From RGIG3701 sp964438515 (GTDB taxonomy: Bacteria > Planctomycetota > Planctomycetia > Pirellulales > Thermoguttaceae), in assembly GCA_964438515.1 (NCBI GenBank), contig CAYTLK010000009.1, positions 7,149-71,148 of the forward strand: a stretch of DNA of 64,000 bases. The letters run 5' to 3'. Below the pieces are notes generated by a model, which saw only the letters and a program-made list of their open reading frames with translations, was not told the DNA's origin and ran no database searches. Both the position numbers and the translations under genes were made by a program. Positions within the stretch are counted from its first letter, which is position 1. Each line of letters starts with the position of its first letter. This document shows, in pieces, positions 1 to 8,576 of the stretch.

Positions 1-23
1 TTTAAAAACATAAGGAGAATCGG

Positions 24-638
24 ATGTTTTCAGGAATTGTTGAGGCGATGGGAACCATTGCAAAAATCGAGATGGAAGCAAACGGCCCCGGCTGCCGCCT
101 CGTGATTCGTGAACCGGGAATCGCATCAGAAACAAAAGTCGCAGACAGCGTGGCGATTAACGGCTGCTGTTTGACCGTCGTGGAAAAAGAGGGCGACCTC
201 ATGGGGTTCGATGTGGGACCAGAGTCGCTCGACCGAACGAATTTGGGCGAAAAAAAAATCGGAGACCGCGTAAATATGGAACGTGCGCTGGCGGTCGGAG
301 ACCGATTGGGCGGGCACATCGTTTCCGGACACATCGACGCGACGGGCGTGATGCTGGAACGCCGCGACGATAAAGAATGGTCGTTCTTCAAGTTCGGAAT
401 TTCGCACAATATTGCACGTCAGATGGTGGAAAAAGGGTCCATCGCAATCGACGGAACGAGTTTGACGGTTTGCGAGGCGCAGCCCGATTATTTCACGGTG
501 GCGCTTATTCCGTTTACGCTCGAAGTGACGACGCTCGGACGTTTGAAACCCGGCGATCGGGTGAATTTGGAAACGGATGTGCTTGCGAAATTCGTTCAGC
601 GCCTTTTCGAATCCCGCACGTGGGACGACGCAAAATAG
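24..638 (+). CDS. ribE: Riboflavin synthase, alpha chain
   Basis: Catalyses the last step of riboflavin synthesis, in which two 6,7-dimethyl-8-ribityllumazine molecules dismutate to riboflavin. The 204-residue protein has the usual family length and starts with the diagnostic MFSGIVE. It carries the two tandem lumazine-binding barrels: the first spans roughly residues 1-95, the second begins around GHIVSGHIDATG, and the repeated SIAIDGTSLTV motif lies near residue 140. The start ATG follows an AAGGAG ribosome site at about 12-17. It is the first gene in the window, so any upstream operon partner is unseen. No terminator hairpin is obvious after the stop. The assignment is firm; the naming follows the ribE convention for the alpha subunit. 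Confidence 0.96.
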   Translation: MFSGIVEAMGTIAKIEMEANGPGCRLVIREPGIASETKVADSVAINGCCLTVVEKEGDLMGFDVGPESLDRTNLGEKKIGDRVNMERALAVGDRLGGHIVSGHIDATGVMLERRDDKEWSFFKFGISHNIARQMVEKGSIAIDGTSLTVCEAQPDYFTVALIPFTLEVTTLGRLKPGDRVNLETDVLAKFVQRLFESRTWDDAK

Positions 639-1309
639 GAAGGTTTTTTAGCCGTATTTTGAATTTCCGAGTGGAAAAACGGGGGAATATTTCTCACCTG
701 CACGGTGGAAATCGGGAGTTTCATCCCCGTTTCGAGCCGAAACAGCCAGTAAATTTCCCAAATCCCCAGTGTCCCCCAGCTTTAATTTAAAATAGGTATT
801 GTGGATAGTTTGAGCGATTTTAACGATCGAAACAATTGTATCAATTTTGCAAAGCGTCCTTTTTTACCGACTCAAAAGACCTTTCCAAAGGGGGACTTAG
901 GGGAATTTGTGACATTTTTTCCACAATAAGTGCACATGTTATAACGGTTTTCCTAAAAATTCACAAAGGGAGTGTAAGTTAAAAATGTCGGGTTTTTCGC
1001 GTAATTTCAATCAATTATTCTCTTTCATCGAAATATTTTGGAAAAATTGCGGGGAAACTCTTTGACAGAATTAAAATCTGTATTAAAATAAAGTGTATAA
1101 AAAGTTTCACATAGAGGGGGAATGTGTGTTCTGTGCTTTGAAAAAGGCGGCAGACATTTTTACTCTTTTGAATTTTCATCCTTTCCGCAGTTTTGCTGGA
1201 CTCTCATTACAGGATGAAATGTGAGGCAAACGAAAACAAAACGTGTTCGGCGCTTTGAAAAAAGCAAAAAACACGATGAATCCAATACAAGAAACAACCG
1301 GGGGCGAGC
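639..1309. other. AT-rich intergenic region before dnaA, candidate oriC
   Basis: This 670-bp gap has no convincing gene. It holds two sites close to the DnaA box TTATCCACA: TGTGGATAG at 800-808 (reverse orientation, 8 of 9) and TTTTCCACA at 917-925 (8 of 9). An AT-rich stretch follows from about 940 to 1110. A 19-codon ORF at 1276-1335 overlaps the dnaA start in another frame and may be chance. Position next to dnaA plus the boxes makes an origin possible, but two boxes are few, and dnaA is not always at the origin in planctomycetes. Confidence 0.35.
1062..1089 (+). promoter_or_regulatory. Sigma70-type promoter for dnaA
   Basis: TTGACA at 1062-1067, a 16-bp spacer, and TAAAAT at 1084-1089. 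Transcription from here would give a leader of about 215 nt before the dnaA GTG. The match to consensus is close. Confidence 0.7.
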
Positions 1310-3583
1310 GTGAAGCACGACGTCAGCAACATTGAGCAACTTTTTCTTCAGACCGTACGAGCGCAACTCGGCGACGAAACCTATGGTTTATGGTTTGAGG
1401 GACAGTGCCGAATTTCCTGCGACGTGACGCGCCACATCCTCCATATTTCCAATCGTTCCCCTTTCGGGCTCGAATGGTACCGCCGAAACTATCGAACACT
1501 TTTCGAAAGTGCCGCACGCACTCTGCCGGAAGGTCCGTTCCAGGTACAAATTTCCGCAGGTAAAAAGTCGGAAGTTGCGGAAAGTGCGGCCCCTGCGCAA
1601 ACTGCAGTGCGTGCGACCGTCAAAAAGTCGCCCCAAAATGCGAGCGGTTCGGGTTCCAAAGGTTTTCGACGTGCGGAAAACAGCGGGCGAAACGGTGGAA
1701 ATGCAAAAAAGACGCCCGTCGATACGTCGTCGTGGAACCGTTTTCAGGTGCGCGGAGCAAAATCTGCCGCCATTATGAGGGACGTGGAACGGCTCAACAT
1801 TCCGGAAGTAACGGAGTTTCTGCACGAAACGGAGCTGCGGAACGATGCGAGTTCCAGCGATTCGGATTTTACTGCGTCCAATCGGACTCAAACCTCCAGC
1901 CTGACGGAAATTCGTACCAAAAATTCAAGAAAACGTTCCGTCGAAAAGCGGGATGAATCGGGAATGAACGCTGCGTTTCCGGAGACGGAGACTCCATTTG
2001 TTCCGGTTGCTTCTGCAGTTCCGGCGATTCCGGTTGTTTCTGAAATTGCGGTCGAAAAACCATCGGAAACGATTGTGGATTTCCTGATGTTGATGGATCG
2101 TTTGGACGCAGAAGGAATCCTACATAAATCATTGTGTGCGAATTTTCGCGAGGCGGAAGAACCGCAGACGGAAAACGCGCTCAAAAGCCGAAAATCAGGG
2201 AAGGCGAAAACCAGCCAGAGGACGAATGCTGGAATGTTTACGGATACGGAAAAAACAGTGGAAGTGAAACCGGTAAAAAAGGTTTCGGACGCCGCACCCG
2301 CAGGGGGAAATCGCAAATTGCAGGAATTAATGCTTGCAATGATGAATTCTGCCGAGGATGCTGAGGGCGCTGAGGATGAAAGTGCGGACGAAAATACGTC
2401 TTTCGGAGCGTCTTCGAGCGGAAATTCAGCGAGAGTTCCTGCGACAGCGCAGCCGTTTGCACCGGTTTCTGCGTTTTCGTCCGCAGGTTCTGCACGCACG
2501 AATTCTCGGTACGGATCGTTCGAAACGTTCGTTTCCGGCGGCTCCAATCGGCTCGCGTACACCACGGCCAAATCGCTTGGGTCGCAGATGGGTTTGGTTT
2601 CACCGATCGTCTTTTTCGGAAAAACAGGCGTCGGAAAGACGCATCTTCTGGACGCCGTCTGCCGGCAAGTCGCCGCGTACGGTTTCAAAACCGTTTACAC
2701 AACGGGCGAAGATTTCATGATGGAATTCGTCGAGACGGTTCGAGACACAAACAAAAAAAGCTCGTTTTTACGTACGTACCGCTACTGCGACCTCCTGATC
2801 GTCGATAATTTGCAATTTCTGCTCAATAAACAAAGTACGACGGCAGAATTCCTCTCGATCGTTGCGAATCGGATGCGGGCGGGACGTCAGATCGTTCTGG
2901 CGTGCGACCGGCCGCTGGAGGAAATGGAGGGTCTCGGAAAAGACCTCTGTTCCTACCTCCGAAGCGGTTATTGGGTCCAGATTTACGAACCCAGTTTCGA
3001 TGTGCGGCTCGGAATCCTCGAACGTCAGAGCCGAAGTCGGCAAATTCCCCTTTCGGACGAACAGCGGCGCGTCCTTGCGGAAAGTTTCACGGGCGACGTA
3101 CGAACCATTCTGGGGGCGATCAACACCCTCGATATTATGACGCGTACGCACGCCGCGTTCCCGGAATCGACGGGGGCTGGAATGCGTCGGGACCTTGAAA
3201 TGTCGCAGAGTCCCGACCTGATTGAGAAATTTATTCGGGATTTAACGATAAAATCCGGACATTCCGTCACTCTTGAAGAAATTAAGCGTCTTGTGGCGGC
3301 GCAGTTCGGTCTCGATGTGCGTCTTCTTTCTTCGGGAAAACGCATACGAAAAGTCACGCAGCCTCGAATGCTCGCGATGTGGCTCGCCCGTAAATACACG
3401 CGCAAACCTCTGTCTGAAATCGGTCAGGCGTTCGGCTGCAACAGTCACAGTACGGTCATTTCGGCGCAAAAGAAGGTCGATTCGTGGCTCAACAGCGATT
3501 GTTCCCTCCAGACGGCCAGCGCCATGCAAAACATCAGCGACATTATGATGACGCTGAAAACCCAGCTTGAAAGCGCCCTTTGA
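1310..3583 (+). CDS. dnaA: Chromosomal replication initiator DnaA, divergent and with long linker
   Basis: Initiator of chromosome replication; in the family it binds DnaA boxes and melts the origin as an ATP filament. At 757 residues it is far longer than the usual 400-480. Domain I is about residues 1-90. A Ser/Glu/Ala-rich low-complexity linker runs from about 90 to 405. The AAA+ domain follows with Walker A GKTGVGKTH near 437 and Walker B LIVDNLQF near 497. Domain IV (about 645-750) ends with the DNA-binding signature GCNSHSTVISAQKKV. Odd points: Walker B has DN where DD is usual, and the segment holding the arginine finger (SRF in E. coli) reads SYLRSG. The start is GTG after GGGGGCGAG. 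No dnaN follows. A second, canonical dnaA elsewhere in the genome cannot be excluded. Confidence 0.88.
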   Translation: MKHDVSNIEQLFLQTVRAQLGDETYGLWFEGQCRISCDVTRHILHISNRSPFGLEWYRRNYRTLFESAARTLPEGPFQVQISAGKKSEVAESAAPAQTAVRATVKKSPQNASGSGSKGFRRAENSGRNGGNAKKTPVDTSSWNRFQVRGAKSAAIMRDVERLNIPEVTEFLHETELRNDASSSDSDFTASNRTQTSSLTEIRTKNSRKRSVEKRDESGMNAAFPETETPFVPVASAVPAIPVVSEIAVEKPSETIVDFLMLMDRLDAEGILHKSLCANFREAEEPQTENALKSRKSGKAKTSQRTNAGMFTDTEKTVEVKPVKKVSDAAPAGGNRKLQELMLAMMNSAEDAEGAEDESADENTSFGASSSGNSARVPATAQPFAPVSAFSSAGSARTNSRYGSFETFVSGGSNRLAYTTAKSLGSQMGLVSPIVFFGKTGVGKTHLLDAVCRQVAAYGFKTVYTTGEDFMMEFVETVRDTNKKSSFLRTYRYCDLLIVDNLQFLLNKQSTTAEFLSIVANRMRAGRQIVLACDRPLEEMEGLGKDLCSYLRSGYWVQIYEPSFDVRLGILERQSRSRQIPLSDEQRRVLAESFTGDVRTILGAINTLDIMTRTHAAFPESTGAGMRRDLEMSQSPDLIEKFIRDLTIKSGHSVTLEEIKRLVAAQFGLDVRLLSSGKRIRKVTQPRMLAMWLARKYTRKPLSEIGQAFGCNSHSTVISAQKKVDSWLNSDCSLQTASAMQNISDIMMTLKTQLESAL

Positions 3584-3707
3584 CGGTTCGGAGCCGCATT
3601 CCGTTCGAATCGAAAAAGGGTCAAAGAGGCGTAAAAAAGGGAGAAAAACTTTTTTTTGAAACCGTTTTCCTCCCAGTCGTTCTTTTTCCCTGAATCAGCA
3701 AAATCTC

Positions 3708-5129
3708 TTACTGGAATTTCACTCCCAGGACCCAGGAACCTGGTTTATTCTGGATTTTCAGCACTCCGTCCGAGTACGAAAGTGTTTCTTCCGCCGCATT
3801 TTGGTCGCCGTCCACACGAGAAACCGTGACCGTCCCCGAGGCGGGAACGCCTTCAAGACGAATCGTCAGTTCTTCGACATTCTGCTTCCAGTTGGAGACG
3901 AAAAGCCGTTTTTCACCCTTCTCGCCCACCGTTCCCAGCAGAGAAACATTCGGAACATCCGTCGTTTTTACCCGCACGGGCTGCGTCTGCATGAGGTCTC
4001 CGAACACGAGGAACGTATAATACGGCTTCTGAATCAGACCGTCAATCGAAAAAAGACCCCAGTTGGTCAAATTCGTTGCGTAATAATTCGACATATCGAG
4101 CGGCGTATCCTGCCAGCGCGTCAGAACGTAACCGCAAAACGCAGCCGCGTCGATTCCGTTCATTCCTTCCGGACACGTACGCCAGTACGCTTTGCGGTCC
4201 GGTCCGCCTTCCGTTCCGTGAATTTCCGACCAGGAACAGGGGAAATAGTGCCACTCGTTGAGATGAAGTTCCGTTTTCGTGAAACCGTAACTGTCGAGAA
4301 TCTCGCGCACGCGTTTGGGCGGATCCAAAACTGCGGACGGCGTCGCGGCGTAGCAGTGCCACGAGAAGAAATCGATCGGCGCGCCTTCTCGCTTGCACGT
4401 CTCGCAAAATTCACGAATCAGCTCCTCACCCGCATGCGTCAGTGCCGGACCGCCGATTTTCAGGTTCGGAAAACGCGCTTTCAGGTATTTCGCCACTTTT
4501 ACATACATCGTGCAGTACGTTGTGAAATCTTTGTCCCACATCTGCGGATTCAGATTCGGTTCATTCCAGATCTCCCAATATTCAATATTGTACTTAAATC
4601 CGTTTCCCCATCCTTCGTTATAATGACGAATGATTCCTTCACAGATGGCCGCGAAATGTTCGTAATCCTGCGGCTCTTTCGCGAAATAACGATTCGGCTC
4701 CGTATGCTCGATACTCGTTCCGAGTCGATAAATGATTTTTGAACCGCTTTCAATAATTCTTCGAATGTAATCGTCAGTCGCATCGAAGTAATAACTATCC
4801 GGGTCGGACGGGTCGGCTTTCAGGTTTCCAAAAATCTGAGGAACGTCCACGAGACGCATTCCCGGATTGTCGAGCGGCACATCATGCAGACGAACCGTCG
4901 AAAAATGCAGTTTCGTGACGAGCGGCTGCGTGTCAAAAATACGTGTACCGCTGAGTTTTGCCCCCAGATTCGTTCCGTTGACGGCACGAACCGGCGCCCC
5001 TTTTTGTGTAAAATCGACAGAAAATGCCGACTCCTGTGCATTTACAGACGCCGCAGAGGCTGCAAACGTCACAAACGCGGCGGCCGCTGCAAATACAAAA
5101 CAGAAAAATGTTGCGGGAAATTGCTTCAT
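3708..5129 (-). CDS. Secreted glycoside hydrolase, GH39-like
   Basis: Probable exported glycosidase with a (beta/alpha)8 barrel of the GH39 (beta-xylosidase/iduronidase) type. An N-terminal signal peptide ends near ASVNAQ. The motif YWEIWNEPN near residue 190 carries the expected acid/base Glu (NEP), and ELHLNEWHY near residue 285 carries the likely nucleophile Glu. A small beta domain follows to the C-terminus. An upstream in-frame ATG at 5147 lacks a ribosome site; the ATG at 5129 is preceded by AAAGAG at good spacing, so it was chosen. The gene lies 66 bp downstream of a secreted DUF1080 gene on the same strand, suggesting a small carbohydrate-degradation operon. Family is likely; substrate is unknown. 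Confidence 0.8.
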   Translation of the reverse strand: MKQFPATFFCFVFAAAAAFVTFAASAASVNAQESAFSVDFTQKGAPVRAVNGTNLGAKLSGTRIFDTQPLVTKLHFSTVRLHDVPLDNPGMRLVDVPQIFGNLKADPSDPDSYYFDATDDYIRRIIESGSKIIYRLGTSIEHTEPNRYFAKEPQDYEHFAAICEGIIRHYNEGWGNGFKYNIEYWEIWNEPNLNPQMWDKDFTTYCTMYVKVAKYLKARFPNLKIGGPALTHAGEELIREFCETCKREGAPIDFFSWHCYAATPSAVLDPPKRVREILDSYGFTKTELHLNEWHYFPCSWSEIHGTEGGPDRKAYWRTCPEGMNGIDAAAFCGYVLTRWQDTPLDMSNYYATNLTNWGLFSIDGLIQKPYYTFLVFGDLMQTQPVRVKTTDVPNVSLLGTVGEKGEKRLFVSNWKQNVEELTIRLEGVPASGTVTVSRVDGDQNAAEETLSYSDGVLKIQNKPGSWVLGVKFQ

Positions 5130-5195
5130 AACAGGCTCTTTCTTCATGAAAAAACAAATATCACTACATGAAAAACAGGAAAGAAAGTCTGTCCT

Positions 5196-6008
5196 TTACA
5201 TCGGTTTCAAATCGCGAATCCAAACGTTTCGGAACTGTACGGGACAGCCGTGACCCGAAAATGAAATCGTTCCCGTTTTACGGCCGTTGAACGGAGTCGG
5301 AAGCGTCGCGTGACCGGTTCCGCCGTACACGATCGTACTGTTTTGAACGAGCACGCCGTTAAACAGAATCGTCACACGTGCGGGTTCCAGCTCTTTCCCG
5401 GCGTCGTCGTACGTAGGAGCTTTGAAACAAATATCATACGTCTGCCACGTTCCGGGCGGCAAACAGGCGTTCACGAGCGGCGGGTTTTGACCGTAAACCG
5501 CTCCGCAGAGGCCGTCCGGATACGAATTTTGCGTATAATTATCGAAAATCTGAATCTCAACATTTCCGAAAATCAGGACGCCGTTGTTTCCGCGATTTCC
5601 CCACGGTCCCTCGAAGTTTTCGGGAGATCGGAACTCAAGATGCAGCTGAAAGTCGCCGAATTCTTCTTTCGTCGTGACGGCGCCGGAGGTGCATTCCAGC
5701 AAACCGTCATCTGTGATTTTCCACTCGGTCGGGCGCCACGCATCGAGGTTCGTCCCGTCAAAAAGGACCTTTGCGTCCGGCGGAGCGACGGCGTATTTCA
5801 ACGATTCCGGCGCAACCTGCACCTTTTTCGGAATGGGTCGTCGAATATCGTGCACAACGTACTCGCTCCACCATTGTTTTGGGTTTTCTTCGTAACCGAC
5901 GCGGCCGTCCTCGGCAAAAATGAGGCCTTCCGCCAGACAGAAGACCGCAGAACACAGCGTGCACGACAGAAACAGCGACGCCGGCAGGACCAAATTTTTC
6001 AGAAACAT
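5196..6008 (-). CDS. Secreted DUF1080 (3-keto-disaccharide hydrolase-like) protein
   Basis: DUF1080 proteins have a concanavalin/LamG-like beta-sandwich; characterised members hydrolyse 3-keto-glycosides. The 270-residue protein starts with a signal peptide (hydrophobic segment around residues 5-27). The domain begins at VLFDGTNLDAW near residue 80 and includes RGNNGVLIFGNVEIQIFDN and the closing strand CPVQFRNVWIRDL. An AAGGAG site precedes the ATG. It is upstream of the GH39-like gene on the same strand, so the two may act together on exported or imported sugars. A second DUF1080 gene is at 31777. The exact activity is inferred from family only. Confidence 0.85.
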   Translation of the reverse strand: MFLKNLVLPASLFLSCTLCSAVFCLAEGLIFAEDGRVGYEENPKQWWSEYVVHDIRRPIPKKVQVAPESLKYAVAPPDAKVLFDGTNLDAWRPTEWKITDDGLLECTSGAVTTKEEFGDFQLHLEFRSPENFEGPWGNRGNNGVLIFGNVEIQIFDNYTQNSYPDGLCGAVYGQNPPLVNACLPPGTWQTYDICFKAPTYDDAGKELEPARVTILFNGVLVQNSTIVYGGTGHATLPTPFNGRKTGTISFSGHGCPVQFRNVWIRDLKPM

Positions 6009-6133
6009 TATTTTCTCCTTAAAAGTGAGGGTAGGAAATGGGAATAAACGAATACAGCACCCCGAAACGCGCTTTTTGACGAAAAGCGGGGTTGTTTCTT
6101 TTCGCCGCCTTGGGTTCCGCCTTTACGAAAATC

Positions 6134-6639
6134 TCAATTGAAATCTGTACGTTTAAAAATACATTCGGATTCCATTTTGGCGGTACTTTTGTAACATTGA
6201 TTGGGATGTGTCGGCTGCTCGGGGTACCGACGAACCAGTCTGCCCGCCTCCAACAAACGAGGAAGATAGACATCTTGCACTGTTTTTAATTTTCTCCCTA
6301 AATACGCTGCAATTTGAGGGATTGTTAAATAACGTCCCTGACACAAAGCAATAATTATTTGGTCCATTTCTTCCGAAGTGATTCGGGATTTCTCACGTGC
6401 GGCTCTGCCGATTTCCATCAGTTGTCGTTCTTCATCTTCCGTTAAGGAATCGTTTTTCTCATCGTTAGATGGATAGCTCAGCCCGTTATTGGGTAAGCTC
6501 GGGTCGCATCGCCGTCGGTGTTTGCCATGGCGCTGTAGGTTTCCCAGAGACTGTGAGGGACTCCCCCCTGTGAGGATTTGAACTCAAACTCGCAGTTTTC
6601 GCCAAAATCCAGCTGCTCCATAAGTTGCGCTTTATCCAT
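6134..6639 (-). pseudogene. Remnant of an AlbA_2-domain ATP-binding regulator
   Basis: Two pieces of one gene are seen in different frames. The 5' piece (6639 down to about 6520) starts at an ATG after GAGGAGG. It encodes the beginning of an AlbA_2 (Schlafen-like) domain: ENCEFEFKSS, then the YSAMANTDG motif, and it then hits a stop at 6478-6480. The 3' piece, open in the other frame from about 6515 to 6134, encodes the C-terminal winged helix typical of these proteins (LTIPQIAAYLGRKLKTVQDVYLPRLLEAG). Intact members are about 400-550 residues, so most of the middle is missing. An internal deletion with a frameshift is the simplest reading. It sits at the end of the ATPase/TOPRIM accessory block and is probably non-functional. 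Confidence 0.7.
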
Positions 6640-6708
6640 GTTTTTTACCTCCTCGGGACGCACCTTTTTTAAGGCCGTTTTCTGTGGAGCCTCGTTCTGT
6701 TGCAAACG

Positions 6709-7302
6709 TTACAGCTCCCACCCTTTCAGACGTTCCACGGTTCGATTTAAACTGGGAGAGTGCCGAACAGCATTCTCCACCTCCCAACTTTTCTGAACAA
6801 ACTGACAAAGCAGACTGTTATATTCCAGACCAATGACGGCACTGTCATTTCGCGGAATGATTCCTTTGACCGCCTTCCGTTTCGAGTCTTTGGCCCGCTG
6901 AATTAAAAAATTTTTCGGATCGGGAAGCGTATCTGTATCGTCAGGAAAAGCCTTTTCCTTTATGCCAAAAAAACGAGCAATGTTTTCCGTGTCTGCCAAA
7001 ACCCACGACTCGATTTCCCGCACCGCGATGCGGAAGAGGAGGTGCGTACTCAAAGTATTTCCTCCCAGCCAGTCCGAAATGAGTTCAAGCGGACAGTTTT
7101 TCATGTCCAAATCCGTAATCACAAACGCAGGTTTTCCATTTTTGGCCATCAAATTGTAGGAACGAACTCTTTTCTTGATTTTCCCGTATCCATTACAATC
7201 GATAGAATCTCCAATGACCAAATCGTCACGCAATTGAAACAATTTTTGAATTACCGCCAAGGTCAATTGATCTTCGTAGGCGACACTCACATACGTCAGC
7301 AT
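6709..7302 (-). CDS. DUF4276/RloB-like TOPRIM-type protein, partner of the ATPase
   Basis: About 197 residues. Visible features fit a small TOPRIM-like nuclease fold: an early acidic residue in SVAYEDQLTL, an FVITDLDMKN strand with a DxD pattern near residue 75, and the motif AVREIESWVLAD near residue 105, which is characteristic of DUF4276-type proteins. The ATG at 7302 was chosen over a TTG at 7317 because GAGGA precedes it by eight bases. Only four bases separate it from the stop of the upstream ATPase, so the two are surely co-expressed. OLD-like ATPase plus DUF4276/RloB pairs occur in phage-defence modules such as AbiL, which suggests that role here. The catalytic role is inferred. Confidence 0.65.
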   Translation of the reverse strand: MLTYVSVAYEDQLTLAVIQKLFQLRDDLVIGDSIDCNGYGKIKKRVRSYNLMAKNGKPAFVITDLDMKNCPLELISDWLGGNTLSTHLLFRIAVREIESWVLADTENIARFFGIKEKAFPDDTDTLPDPKNFLIQRAKDSKRKAVKGIIPRNDSAVIGLEYNSLLCQFVQKSWEVENAVRHSPSLNRTVERLKGWEL

Positions 7303-7306
7303 TGCA

Positions 7307-8485
7307 CTAATCCTCAAAATTCATCATCAGCTGGTCGATATTTGCGGGTTTCGTCAGCGGCAAAGCAATTTCAGCGGGATTTAATCCGGCACTCAGCATC
7401 TCTTTCCAATGGGGAACATCTATCCCGGAAAAACACCTCGTTCCCTCTTTGTCGGGCGTCAAAATCTGTATCTCGTCCAAATTGATGGCCTTATCGGAAA
7501 GCAGGTCCTCGCTGTGCGTCGTAATGATGTATTGCTGCTTCTTTCGGGTTTCCTTCTGCATTTTATAAAACAGCTCCGGTAATTTCGTCACGACTTCTTT
7601 GTGAAGCGACAACTCCGGCTCTTCCAGAAGGATTGTGCCGCGATTTTCGTACAACATCCATAGAAGTGCAATGAGACGCAGTGTTCCATCGGAAAACTCG
7701 ACTTCGCTCTGTTTTCCGGCATTGGGACGCCAATGGTCGTAAATCGCATTCAAATGGGGGTGTCCGATTTCGTCCCGTTCGAACGTTAATTCTTTCAGCT
7801 GCGGAACGGCCCGACTCAGTAACTTTCCGATTTTACCTAACGTTCGATTCCGTTTGTTCTCCGAAGTTTTCGCGATTTTTGACAGAAATCCCCGTCCAAA
7901 AGGATCGTTCGGCAAATCAGGACCGCTGAACGCTTCCGGATAGCGTAAAAGCTGCGGCACAAGATGAAAGTAGTTTATGCCTTCCAACATCTCCACCAGA
8001 GGACGAAATGAACCATTTTGGGTTATTTGTTCCAAATACGTCTGCGATAATAATTGAGGGTCTTTTCTGTCTTGATCGTTAGGACGCGAAAGCAGACATT
8101 CGTCCCGTTGAAACAGGGTTTCCGCAACAATGTAACAATCTCTTTTACCGCGCGGATTCACGTTGAATTCCAGATCGTATTTCCAGGAATATTCCTCTTT
8201 TCCGAACTCGGAAACTTCAATTCCGATACGCACGACCGTGTCTTTTCTCACGTTGAGACAGCGAATTCTCGAAACCCCGCCGCGCTGCTGAACTGCCGCC
8301 TGAAGTCCTCCGCCGGAACGTACAATGTCGCGCAAAAAACGAAACGCATCCAACAGATTGGACTTTCCGGTAGCATTGGCGCCAATGATAAACGTACGCT
8401 CTTTCAACGAAATATCAATAGCTTTGAAATTGCGCCAGTTACTCAACCGAATTCTTGAAATATACATTTCTTGTTTGTTCGTCAT
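7307..8485 (-). CDS. OLD/RecF-like AAA ATPase (AAA_15/AAA_21)
   Basis: 392 residues. The N-terminus is a classic RecF/SMC-like start (ISRIRLSNWRNFKAIDI) with Walker A GANATGKSN near residue 35. The C-terminal half has the ABC signature-like SDGTLRLIALLW, Walker B ILLEEPELSLH near residue 295, and a switch histidine in IITTHSEDLL. It has no nuclease domain of its own; the following gene, four bases downstream, supplies a TOPRIM-like protein. An AAAGGA site precedes the ATG. The pair probably forms a defence-type effector like other ATPase/TOPRIM two-gene systems. This is inference from architecture; no phage trigger can be seen. Confidence 0.8.
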   Translation of the reverse strand: MTNKQEMYISRIRLSNWRNFKAIDISLKERTFIIGANATGKSNLLDAFRFLRDIVRSGGGLQAAVQQRGGVSRIRCLNVRKDTVVRIGIEVSEFGKEEYSWKYDLEFNVNPRGKRDCYIVAETLFQRDECLLSRPNDQDRKDPQLLSQTYLEQITQNGSFRPLVEMLEGINYFHLVPQLLRYPEAFSGPDLPNDPFGRGFLSKIAKTSENKRNRTLGKIGKLLSRAVPQLKELTFERDEIGHPHLNAIYDHWRPNAGKQSEVEFSDGTLRLIALLWMLYENRGTILLEEPELSLHKEVVTKLPELFYKMQKETRKKQQYIITTHSEDLLSDKAINLDEIQILTPDKEGTRCFSGIDVPHWKEMLSAGLNPAEIALPLTKPANIDQLMMNFED

Positions 8486-8538
8486 TTTTGTCCTTTACGG
8501 TAGAACCGATGAAACATCCATACAAAACATCGTTCTTT

Positions 8539-8576
8539 CGTTCATTCGTTCTTTATCGTTCATTCGTTCTTTATCG
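8539..8576 (-). repeat. Two 18-bp tandem repeats across the ATPase stop codon
   Basis: On the plus strand CGTTCATTCGTTCTTTAT occurs twice in direct succession (8539-8556 and 8557-8574), with a partial copy just before. The second unit covers the stop codon of the 8560-9906 gene. Read in the gene direction, each unit encodes IKNE followed by TGA, so gain or loss of a unit would not alter the protein. Confidence 0.85.

Noticed and set aside
6455..6500. tRNA-like string GGATAGCTCAG
   Set aside because: It resembles a D-arm, but no acceptor stem, anticodon arm or T-loop follows at the right spacing. The sequence is explained by the C-terminal frame of the AlbA_2 remnant.
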